Shown here one piece after another: positions 1 through 6,016 of a stretch of 10,648 bases of DNA. Positions within the stretch are counted from its first letter, which is position 1; each line of letters opens with the position of its first letter. The translations under genes were made by a program, and so were the position numbers. The stretch is from JALHMQ01 sp964616395. Lineage in GTDB: Bacteria > Pseudomonadota > Gammaproteobacteria > Burkholderiales > Burkholderiaceae_F. The notes under the pieces were generated by a model that searched no databases, was not told where the DNA came from, and saw only the letters and a list, made by a program, of their open reading frames with translations. The stretch spans positions 1-10,648 of the forward strand of contig CAZTUT010000100.1 of NCBI GenBank assembly GCA_964616395.1. The letters run 5' to 3'.

Positions 1-186
1 GGTCTTGCCCACGCCGGTGGGGCCGATCATCAGGATGTTCTTCGGCGTGATCTCGGAACGCAGCGGCTCGGCCACGCGCTGGCGGCGCCAGCGGTTGCGC
101 AACGCCACCGCGACCGCGCGCTTGGCGCGGTCCTGGCCGACGATGTGCTTGTCGAGTTCGGAGACGATTTCGTGCGGAGTCATCAT
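1..186 (-). CDS. hslU: HslU, ATPase subunit of the HslVU protease (N-terminal fragment)
   Basis: HslU is the AAA+ unfoldase that feeds unfolded proteins into the HslV peptidase chamber in the cytoplasm. Only the first 62 codons are present, and the gene runs off the left edge. The visible part opens with the family hallmark TPHEIVSELDKHIVGQ, continues through a basic ALRNRWRRQ segment, and ends exactly at the Walker A motif GPTGVGKT (residues 55-62), so the ATPase domain itself is outside the window. Two consecutive ATG codons (184-186 and 181-183) could start it; I take the upstream one, but the second is equally possible. No clear Shine-Dalgarno is seen before either. It lies 58 bases downstream of hslV in the same direction, the usual hslVU order, so cotranscription is expected. 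Identity is secure from motif and context. Confidence 0.95.
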   Translation of the reverse strand, partial: MMTPHEIVSELDKHIVGQDRAKRAVAVALRNRWRRQRVAEPLRSEITPKNILMIGPTGVGKT

Positions 187-244
187 GGCGAAATGCAGTG
201 CGAAGCAGCGGCCCGCGCGGCGTACAGGCCGCGCATGCGCAGGG

Positions 245-781
245 TCAGTCGAGCACTTCGATCGTGTGCGTCTGGTTGGTGTAGATGCACAGATCGCCGG
301 CGATTTCGAGCGACTTCCTGACCACGTCGGCGGGCGCCAGCTCGGTGTTGTCGAGCAGCGCGCGCGCGGCAGCCTGCGCATAGGCGCCACCAGAGCCGAT
401 GGCGATCAGGCCGTGCTCGGGCTCGAGCACGTCGCCATTGCCGGTGATGATCAGCGAGCACTCGCGATCGGCCACCGCCAGCATGGCTTCGAGGCGGCGC
501 AGGATCCGGTCGGTACGCCAGTCCTTGGCCAGTTCGACCGCGGAGCGCATCAGGTTGCCCTGGTGCTTGTCGAGCTTGGCCTCGAATCGCTCGAACAGCG
601 TGAAGGCGTCGGCGGTGGCACCGGCGAAGCCGGCCAGGATGCGCTCGTGATACAGGCGCCGCACCTTGCGGGCGCTGTGCTTGATGACGATATGGCCGAG
701 CGTGACCTGACCGTCGCCGCCCATCGCCACGCGGGAGCCACGCCGGGCCGAGACGATGGTGGTGCCGTGGAATTGTTCCAT
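245..781 (-). CDS. hslV: HslV, peptidase subunit of the HslVU protease
   Basis: HslV is the proteasome-like threonine peptidase that degrades substrates delivered by HslU. The product has 178 residues, normal for the family. The nucleophile is expected to be Thr7 in the sequence GTTIVSARR, so a six-residue leader (MEQFHG) must be removed, as in other Burkholderiales homologues; the E. coli protein has only the initiator Met before it. Conserved positions are Asp23 in GGDGQ, Lys34 and Lys39 (mature 17, 28 and 33), the ELAKDWRTDR helix and the IGSGG loop. The start is fixed by the conserved leader. No Shine-Dalgarno precedes the ATG, but a sigma-32-like promoter lies directly upstream (789-816), suggesting heat-shock control with a very short or absent 5' leader. 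hslU follows after 58 bases. Family assignment is certain; the promoter reading is inference. Confidence 0.97.
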   Translation of the reverse strand: MEQFHGTTIVSARRGSRVAMGGDGQVTLGHIVIKHSARKVRRLYHERILAGFAGATADAFTLFERFEAKLDKHQGNLMRSAVELAKDWRTDRILRRLEAMLAVADRECSLIITGNGDVLEPEHGLIAIGSGGAYAQAAARALLDNTELAPADVVRKSLEIAGDLCIYTNQTHTIEVLD

Positions 782-788
782 GTGCGGA

Positions 789-816
789 AGATGGCGCCGC
801 CGGCGCTTCTTTCAAG
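789..816 (-). promoter_or_regulatory. Sigma-32 (RpoH) type heat-shock promoter for hslVU
   Basis: On the minus strand CTTGAAA (816-810) is a perfect match to the sigma-32 -35 consensus. It is followed after 13 bases by CGCCATCT (796-789), which differs at one base from the -10 consensus CCCCATNT. hslVU is a classical sigma-32 operon in E. coli, and the site sits immediately before hslV. The -10 box ends only seven bases before the ATG, so the transcript should begin at or within a few bases of the start codon. The match was found by eye; no score was computed. Confidence 0.6.
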
Positions 817-878
817 TTGGATCAGTCGCCATCATGCACGCAATGCCTGCCGCGCACGCCGGCACCGCGCTCGCGGCG

Positions 879-2342
879 CTAGGCGCTGCGCACCTGCACG
901 GTGGCAACCGCGGTGATGCCGACCAGGTAGAACAGCGCGGCCACCAGCGCATTGACGTCGCGGAACTCGACCTTGATGCCACCGCCCTGCAGCTTCATCA
1001 CCAACGCCAGCAGCGTCGTGCCGGACGAGAAGGCCATGCGCCGCAGGTAGCGGCACTGGATCACCACGTGACGGCTGCCCGACGCGGCGACCGTCAGCCG
1101 GCCGAAGAACGGTTCACCATCCTTCTCGATTTCGCCGCGCCAGTCGAGCGGGTCGATCGCCGGCGGCGGTGCGGCAGGCGCAGGCGCCTCGTCCTTGACC
1201 ACGATGGTCGACGGCGCCGGCTCCCACGACGGCGGCGAGACCTCGAAGGTCACGCAGTACTGGATCGCCGACTCTTCGAACTCGTCCTGGCGGCCAAGCA
1301 GCCGCAGGGTTTCGATCAGCAGCATCCAGCCAGCATCGGAGGCGTCGCGACGCCCGGGCTCGACGGTCCGTCGCAGCGCTGCAAGCAGCCGCTCAGCGCC
1401 AATCAGCGTCAGCTGATGCGTGGAGCGCTTGAACGCTGTCAGCACGCGCAGCAGCAACTCAGCGCCGACCAGGTCGATCGACTCAGTGGCCGACAGGTCG
1501 AGTCGCAGGGCCGCGTGCTGGGCGGCAAGCCGCTTCAGTTGCTCGAGCGATTGCACGATCTGCGCATCGAGCACCGCCGGCAGCTTCACGCAAGCCTCGG
1601 CGTCGACCACGGCCGGTGCCGACGGGTCAGCCGCCCGGTAGTCGATCCACGCGGGCGGCGACTTGCCGAAGCGCAGCGCGTAACCGGTGGCGGCTTCCTC
1701 GAACGCCGCCGGATCGCCGCGCTGGTTGATCAGTTCAAGCAGCAGCCGCCACGCGGTGCGACGGTTCTGGCCCACGGTGTCGCTGTCGATGCCGGCGCGC
1801 AGCGCGGCCTCGGCTGCATCGAGCTGGCCGTTGGCGAACAGGATGGCCGCCTCGTCGATCACCGAGCCGCTGCCGGCTGCACTCAGTTCGACCGTTTCGA
1901 GGCCGTCGAACAAGTCGGCCGAGGCCTCGTCACCCATATCGTCGACGTCGGCGGCGGGCTGCACGGCCCTGGACGCTGCGGGCGACGGCGCGGGCGGCGC
2001 TGCAGGGGGCGGAACGCCAGCGGGGGTAGCGCTGGCTGACCCTGTGTCGCTTGCCGCCGTGTTGCCTGCTGCAGCGTTGCCCGCGCCCGAGCTGCCGCCG
2101 CGCAGGAAGTCGCGCGTCATTTCGGATTCGATCGCGTCGATCTTGGCGGCGGTCTCGCGTGCCAGCGAACGCGCAAGCTGTTTGTCCGGCACCGCCGGCA
2201 CGGGCCGCATCACCGTCGTGCGCGGCGCAGATGTGGTGTTCTGGAATCCGGACGACGTGGTGGCCGCCCCGGATCGGGTCGTGGTGGCGACATCGCTGTC
2301 GCGTCCGCTCTTGCGATCCTTCTTGAAGAACGAGAAAACCAC
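879..2342 (-). CDS. STAS-like domain protein with duplicated helical/STAS modules
   Basis: A 487-residue, probably cytoplasmic protein without signal peptide or membrane segment; its exact function is unknown. The N-terminus (MVFSFFKK) is basic, residues 15-135 are low-complexity Ala/Thr/Ser/Pro, and the rest is folded. Residues 160-235 form a helical, FimV/TPR-like module (INGQ-type repeat, LLELINQRGD, FEEAA, SPPAW), and residues 250-330 a STAS-like unit (LRLDLSATESIDLVGAELLLRVL). A second copy of the W-LLE-FEE-A-Y-F-SPP-W motif occupies 337-376, and a second STAS-like unit 400-487. STAS domains usually act as binding or anti-sigma-antagonist modules, but I see no phosphorylatable Ser in a clear regulatory motif. 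The start is a GTG, chosen because the MVFSFFKK N-terminus looks like family members I recall and AAGGG lies five bases upstream. It ends 97 bases before hslV, and such a gene is often beside hslVU in Burkholderiales (recollection). Confidence 0.75.
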   Translation of the reverse strand: MVFSFFKKDRKSGRDSDVATTTRSGAATTSSGFQNTTSAPRTTVMRPVPAVPDKQLARSLARETAAKIDAIESEMTRDFLRGGSSGAGNAAAGNTAASDTGSASATPAGVPPPAAPPAPSPAASRAVQPAADVDDMGDEASADLFDGLETVELSAAGSGSVIDEAAILFANGQLDAAEAALRAGIDSDTVGQNRRTAWRLLLELINQRGDPAAFEEAATGYALRFGKSPPAWIDYRAADPSAPAVVDAEACVKLPAVLDAQIVQSLEQLKRLAAQHAALRLDLSATESIDLVGAELLLRVLTAFKRSTHQLTLIGAERLLAALRRTVEPGRRDASDAGWMLLIETLRLLGRQDEFEESAIQYCVTFEVSPPSWEPAPSTIVVKDEAPAPAAPPPAIDPLDWRGEIEKDGEPFFGRLTVAASGSRHVVIQCRYLRRMAFSSGTTLLALVMKLQGGGIKVEFRDVNALVAALFYLVGITAVATVQVRSA

Positions 2343-2578
2343 GCGAACCCTTGTCGATCAATGCCGGATCGAGACACAGGCGCCGGTGCGGCACCCCCCG
2401 AATCAGACCCGCCCGCGCGTGCGCTCGCGACACCGCAGCGGTCTGCCAACAGAAAGCCTGCCGGGGCACAGACACCCCGTCGCTTCAGTCTAACAATAAT
2501 CACCGTTCGTCATGAACGTGATTACTCGACTTGCGGCTCCTGCGTAGCCCGGACCGGGTCGGTCAAGCGGACGACAGC
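2343..2578. other. Intergenic region upstream of the STAS-like gene
   Basis: 236 bases separate the DUF3299 stop from the STAS-like GTG start. The only AT-rich island is near 2490-2525 and contains an imperfect dyad, listed separately. A shorter CGGGG/CCCCG dyad lies at about 2462-2479. A promoter for the STAS-hslVU group should be here, but I found no convincing -35/-10 pair: TTGACC on the minus strand near 2563 has no -10 partner at a normal distance. Confidence 0.5.
2498..2523. repeat. Inverted repeat (possible terminator or operator)
   Basis: AATCACCGTTC (2498-2508) and GAACGTGATT (2514-2523) pair across a five-base GTCAT loop, giving a 10-bp stem with one bulged base. On the minus strand it lies 55 bases after the DUF3299 stop and is followed by ATTGTTAG rather than a clean T-run, so it would be a weak terminator. 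Its AT-rich stem, set in GC-rich DNA, would also suit a regulator binding site. Confidence 0.45.
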
Positions 2579-3106
2579 TCAGCGGCTCGCCGTGCTGACC
2601 TGGGCGCCGGTCAGCCGGTAGTACAGGCCAAAGGGATCATCGCTCAGCACGTTGAGCTTGCCGCTGAGGACGATCGGGTCGTAGGTGTGCGGGATGGGCG
2701 TTCGGGCGCGCACCTCGACGATGTACTCCGGACCCAGCGACAGGCAGAACGGGCAATGCGGTGGACGCATGGTGAGCAGGAAGTGCTCGTGCCGTTCGCC
2801 CGTGACGATCGGCATCATGAAGCCCTGCAGCTTGACGTCCTGCTGGTGCAGTTGCCGGACCGCGGGGGCAAACTCCGGCACCACCTTGTTGCCTTCGGTG
2901 CGCGCCTTGACCTGCGACAGCGTGTTCCACGACACCACGCCCTTGAGTTCCGGCAGGTTGTTGAGCAGCGACGGGTCGATCGGCAGGCTGAGCGAATTGG
3001 AGGGTGTCGCCGGACGCGTGGCCGGCACACCCTGCGCGGATGCGACGGGCGGCAGCGCAACGGCAGCCGACAATGCCAAGGCAACGAGGGAACGCAGCAG
3101 GATCAT
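2579..3106 (-). CDS. Exported DUF3299 family protein
   Basis: A 175-residue secreted protein of unknown biochemical role. Residues 1-24 form a Sec signal peptide: one Arg, a hydrophobic Leu/Ala core and a VASA-Q cleavage site. The mature part contains the DUF3299 core: LQGFMMPIV (residues 93-101), HEHFLL (106-111), an HCPFC motif (117-121) and GPEYIVEV. It matches the conserved family pattern in which a substrate-facing or metal-binding Cys cluster follows a GFMxP segment. The CxxC with nearby His residues 106, 108 and 117 could bind a metal such as zinc or act in thiol chemistry; neither is shown. It begins 49 bases after the permease stop on the same strand and is probably the last gene of the ABC cassette, serving as its periplasmic partner. 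The ATG lacks a strong ribosome site but gives a complete signal peptide. Confidence 0.8.
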   Translation of the reverse strand: MILLRSLVALALSAAVALPPVASAQGVPATRPATPSNSLSLPIDPSLLNNLPELKGVVSWNTLSQVKARTEGNKVVPEFAPAVRQLHQQDVKLQGFMMPIVTGERHEHFLLTMRPPHCPFCLSLGPEYIVEVRARTPIPHTYDPIVLSGKLNVLSDDPFGLYYRLTGAQVSTASR

Positions 3107-3157
3107 GGTGCACAGGTTAGCAAAGTCGATGCGCGCAGACCGCAGACCGCGCCCGGA

Positions 3158-4357
3158 TCAACCCTGAGCCAGCGCATCGTGAATCGGCATCCGCGCGGCG
3201 CGCCAGGCCGGCACCAGTGCCGCGAGCGTGGCCACGATGAGCGCGGCGGCAATCGCCCAGCCCGCCTCGGCTGGCCAGTCGAGCGGCGCCAGCACGAACG
3301 AGCGTGCCTGCGCCAGCCAGTGCGAAGTCAATGCCAGGGCGGCCAGCGCCAGCAACGCGCCAAGCAGGATCGCCAGCCCGGCGAGCAGCCAGGCCTCAAG
3401 CAGCAGCAGACCGCCAACCCGCGTGCGGCTGGCGCCGAGCAGACGCAGGATCGCGATGTCGTAGCGGCGCTGCTCGAGCGCACCCATCAGCGCCACGAAT
3501 AACGCCAGCAAGGCGGCCGCGTACAGCACGGCGGCGAAGGCGCGCACCGCGTCGATCGCCGCACCCGCGACCCCGAAAAGCCGCGCCACCTCGGCGGCCG
3601 GCACGGCGGCCTGCAGGCGCGGCTCGGCATTGACCTTCCGCGGCAGGGTAGCGGCCGCCAGCGGCGATGCGTAGCGAACCAGCACGGCCGTCACTTCGCG
3701 CTCGGCGTCGAGAATGCGGCGCTCATCGGGATCGGTCGCCTCGCCCTCGTGCGCAAACCAGATGCTGTCGAGTCCGGTCAGCACCAGACGGTCGAGCACG
3801 CTTCCGCTGGGCGCCAGCACACCCACGATCTTGTACGGCGTGTCTTCATGTTCGGGCCCACCCATCGCCAGCCCGTGGCTGCCGGCGAAGGTGTCGCCGA
3901 TGCCCAGGCCGGTCGCGCGCGCCACCGCTGCGCCCAGCACCGCCTGCTGCCGCGAATGCCACAGCGTGCCCTGCGCCAGACGGCCGCCGTAGTGCTCGAC
4001 CAGCACCGGCTCGGTGCCGACGATGCGAAAGCCGCGCAGGTTGTCGCCAAGCGCCAGCGGAATCGCACGCGCCACCAGCCGCTCGGCGCGCAGTTGCGCG
4101 AGCGTGGCAAGCGGCACGTTGCCGGTCGGCATGTCGACGTGATAGATCGACGACAGGATCAGTTGCAGCGGCGAGCCCTTGGCGCCGACCACCAGATCGA
4201 TGCCCTGCGCGTCGCGGGTCAGGCTGCGCGCCCACTGGCTCTGCACCACCAGCACCACCAGCAGCGCAGCAATGCCCAGCGCCAGCAGCAGCACCGACAG
4301 CGCCGTCTGCAGCGGCCGGCGCGCCAGTTGCGCCCATGCGTAGGCCCACGCGCTCAT
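3158..4357 (-). CDS. FtsX/MacB-type ABC transporter permease
   Basis: The membrane subunit of an ABC transporter in the MacB/LolCE/FtsX superfamily (399 residues). The layout is typical: one N-terminal transmembrane helix (about 17-39), a large periplasmic domain (about 40-268) and three C-terminal helices (about 271-293, 315-343 and 366-385). The cytoplasmic loop RRYDIAILRLLGASR (297-311) is the family's conserved coupling segment that contacts the ATPase. The periplasmic domain has a His/Glu-bearing stretch near 161-171 (HGLAMGGPEHE) that might contact a ligand. Its ATG overlaps the ATPase stop by four bases (ATGA), so the two subunits are translationally coupled and almost certainly form one transporter, presumably as a dimer. 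Such proteins often move lipoproteins, peptides or toxic compounds outward by mechanotransmission. The substrate here is unknown; the DUF3299 neighbour suggests metal-linked physiology. Confidence 0.88.
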   Translation of the reverse strand: MSAWAYAWAQLARRPLQTALSVLLLALGIAALLVVLVVQSQWARSLTRDAQGIDLVVGAKGSPLQLILSSIYHVDMPTGNVPLATLAQLRAERLVARAIPLALGDNLRGFRIVGTEPVLVEHYGGRLAQGTLWHSRQQAVLGAAVARATGLGIGDTFAGSHGLAMGGPEHEDTPYKIVGVLAPSGSVLDRLVLTGLDSIWFAHEGEATDPDERRILDAEREVTAVLVRYASPLAAATLPRKVNAEPRLQAAVPAAEVARLFGVAGAAIDAVRAFAAVLYAAALLALFVALMGALEQRRYDIAILRLLGASRTRVGGLLLLEAWLLAGLAILLGALLALAALALTSHWLAQARSFVLAPLDWPAEAGWAIAAALIVATLAALVPAWRAARMPIHDALAQG

Positions 4358-4983
4358 CGCGGCGGCGCGAGCTGGATGGTGCGCGGGAAGCGCGCGCGCA
4401 CGCGGGCGTCGTGGGTGGCCACCACCAGCAACGCGCCGCAGTCGTCGGCGGCGTGCAGCAGCAGGTCGATGGCGGCGGCGGCGCTGTCGTCGTCGAGTGA
4501 CGACGTGGGTTCATCGGCCAGCAGCAGGCGCGGGCGGTTGACCACCGCGCGGGCAATGGCCACCCGCTGCTGCTGGCCGAGCGACAACCGCGATGGACGC
4601 CGCCTGCGTTGCTCGCCGATCGCCAGCGCGGTCAGCGCAGCGTCGACTGCGCCCCCGTCGGCCATACCGACCAGCGACTGCGCGATGCGCACGTTGTCGA
4701 GCGCGGTCAGGCTGTCGATCAGATGCAGCTTCTGCGGTACCACGCCGATGCGACGGGCACGCCAGCGATCGTCGCGCGGCGGCGCGTAGAGGTCCTCGCC
4801 GTCGAGTTGCACGCGGCCGGCATCGGGCCGCAGGATGCCGGCGAGGATATGCAGCAGCGTGGTCTTGCCACTGCCCGAGGCGCCCAGCAGCACGCAGTGC
4901 TGGCCGGCGGCAAGCTCGAGCGCATCGAGCCGCAGCACGGTGCGGCCGGCGTAACCATGAACGATCGATTGCGCGAGCAGCAC
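4354..4983 (-). CDS. LolD/MacB-type ABC transporter ATP-binding protein
   Basis: The 209-residue cytoplasmic ATPase that powers the adjacent permease. All motifs are in order: Walker A GASGSGKT (34-41), Q-loop Gln84 in VVPQ, signature LSLGQ (133-137), Walker B LLLADE (153-158) with catalytic Glu158, D-loop SSLD (161-164) and switch His191 in ATHD. The signature carries Leu where the consensus LSGGQ has its first Gly, a tolerated but uncommon variant. Length fits the LolD/MacB ATPase class, without extra domains. The start is GTG at 4981-4983, 30 bases after the dksA stop; no strong ribosome site is visible, so expression may depend on coupling to dksA translation. Its stop overlaps the permease start. 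The gene is clearly an ABC ATPase; a LolCDE role is less likely because only one permease is present and a DUF3299 gene follows. Confidence 0.92.
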   Translation of the reverse strand: MLLAQSIVHGYAGRTVLRLDALELAAGQHCVLLGASGSGKTTLLHILAGILRPDAGRVQLDGEDLYAPPRDDRWRARRIGVVPQKLHLIDSLTALDNVRIAQSLVGMADGGAVDAALTALAIGEQRRRRPSRLSLGQQQRVAIARAVVNRPRLLLADEPTSSLDDDSAAAAIDLLLHAADDCGALLVVATHDARVRARFPRTIQLAPPR

Positions 4984-5013
4984 GTCGCAGCGGCGTGCAC
5001 GCCGGTCGGGCGG

Positions 5014-5916
5014 CTAGTCGCCGTACAGTTTCTGCTTGAGCTCGCGCCGCTGCTGCGCTTCCAGCGACAGCGTGGCGGTGGGACGCGCCAGCAGACGCGG
5101 AATGCCAATCGGGTCGCCGGTCTCTTCGCAGAAGCCGTAGTCGCCGCTGTCGATGCGCGCCAGCGACTGCTGCACCTTCTTCAGCAGCTTGCGCTCGCGA
5201 TCGCGGGTGCGCAGTTCGAGCGCATGCTCTTCCTCGATGGTGGCGCGGTCGGCCGGGTCGGGCACGATCACTGTCTCGCGCAGATGCTCGGTGGTCTCAT
5301 CCGCGTTGGACAGCAGTTCGCGCTCCATCTGCTGCAGCCGGTACCTGAAGAAGGCAAGCTGCGCCTCGTTCATGTAGGCCGACTCGGGCATCTTCAGCAG
5401 TTGTTCTTCGGTCAGGAGTTGTTTTCCGTTGACGGTCACAGGGGCTTCGCTTCGTGTGGCTGAGCGGGTCAGCAGGTATTCATGGGCCGCAGCGACGTCC
5501 TTCGGATCGATCGCTGCGGGCTGGGGTTTGGCGGGCATTGGCCGCGGTGCCGGCATCGGCGTCGGTGCCGCCACCGTCGGAGCAGCCGCCACCGGTCGCG
5601 CACCCGCGGCGATGGGCGCACGGCGCGGCGCCGCCACAGGACCGGGCAACGGCGTTGGCTTGGCAGAACCGGCGGACGGCGCCTTGGCAGGCTTTGCGGC
5701 GGCCGCCGGCTTGGGTGCGGCCGCCGGCTTGCTCAACGACTTGGCGACCGGCGGCTTGCTCACCGGCTTGCTTGTCGGTTTGCCTGTCGGCTTACTTGTC
5801 GGCTTGGCGACCGGCTTTGCCGCCGCTTTCACTGCAGGCTTGGCCTTGGCCGATGACTTCGCCGCCGGCTTCGATATCGGCTTATGAGCCGCCTTGGCGA
5901 CCGGCTTGGCAGGCTT
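5014..5916 (-). CDS. dksA: DksA-family RNA polymerase regulator with Lys/Pro/Ala-rich tail (5' end missing)
   Basis: DksA binds the RNA polymerase secondary channel and, with ppGpp, represses rRNA and activates amino-acid promoters. The last 125 residues from MPESAYMNEAQ are the core: a coiled coil with tip motif DPADRA (5242-5259), matching the E. coli acidic tip residues Asp71/Asp74 and Ala76, then ALELRTRDRERKLLKK and the globular end. The zinc finger keeps only the first Cys (DYGFCEETGDP, codon 5128-5130); the later ones are replaced (LSLEAQQ), the betaproteobacterial form, so zinc is probably not bound. Ahead of the core are at least 150 residues rich in Lys, Pro and Ala with KPTS-like repeats, making it about twice the 151 residues of E. 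coli DksA. The tail is open up to the gap and the start is lost. Internal ATGs at 5538 and 5556 lack ribosome sites but cannot be excluded. Confidence 0.9.
   Translation of the reverse strand, partial: KPAKPVAKAAHKPISKPAAKSSAKAKPAVKAAAKPVAKPTSKPTGKPTSKPVSKPPVAKSLSKPAAAPKPAAAAKPAKAPSAGSAKPTPLPGPVAAPRRAPIAAGARPVAAAPTVAAPTPMPAPRPMPAKPQPAAIDPKDVAAAHEYLLTRSATRSEAPVTVNGKQLLTEEQLLKMPESAYMNEAQLAFFRYRLQQMERELLSNADETTEHLRETVIVPDPADRATIEEEHALELRTRDRERKLLKKVQQSLARIDSGDYGFCEETGDPIGIPRLLARPTATLSLEAQQRRELKQKLYGD
5753..5824 (-). repeat. 12-bp tandem repeat coding for the DksA tail
   Basis: Six imperfect 12-base units on the plus strand start at 5753, 5765, 5777, 5789, 5801 and 5813, each beginning GGCTT or GGTTT (for example GGCTTGCTTGTC, then GGTTTGCCTGTC). 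They encode the four-residue Lys-Pro-x-x repeats of the DksA tail. Such repeats can expand or contract by slippage without changing the frame, and may have contributed to the nearby assembly break. Confidence 0.8.
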
Positions 5917-6016
5917 NNNNNNNNNNNNNNNNNNNNNNNNNNNNNNNNNNNNNNNNNNNNNNNNNNNNNNNNNNNNNNNNNNNNNNNNNNNNNNNNNNNN
6001 NNNNNNNNNNNNNNNN
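5917..6016. other. Assembly gap (100 N)
   Basis: Exactly 100 unknown bases, the conventional placeholder for a gap of unknown size. It separates the 3' part of the CobW gene from the 5' part of dksA. The missing DNA should hold the CobW C-terminal domain, the cobW-dksA spacer and the dksA start. In related bacteria the CobW segment at this point is His-rich and repetitive, a plausible cause of the break. Confidence 0.97.

Noticed and set aside
795..807. GC-rich hairpin as an intrinsic terminator after the STAS-like gene
   Set aside because: The stem (GCGCC/GGCGC) has its T-rich side on the plus strand, the wrong orientation for the minus-strand genes, and it sits within the spacer of the sigma-32-like promoter.
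756..3502. Plus-strand open frames opposite the STAS-like, DUF3299 and permease genes
   Set aside because: Low-complexity Arg/Gln/Ala-rich translations with no motifs, mirroring the codon pattern of the minus-strand genes.
5753..5824. CRISPR-like or satellite array
   Set aside because: The 12-base units are contiguous without spacers, multiples of three, and explained by Lys-Pro-x-x coding repeats in the DksA tail.
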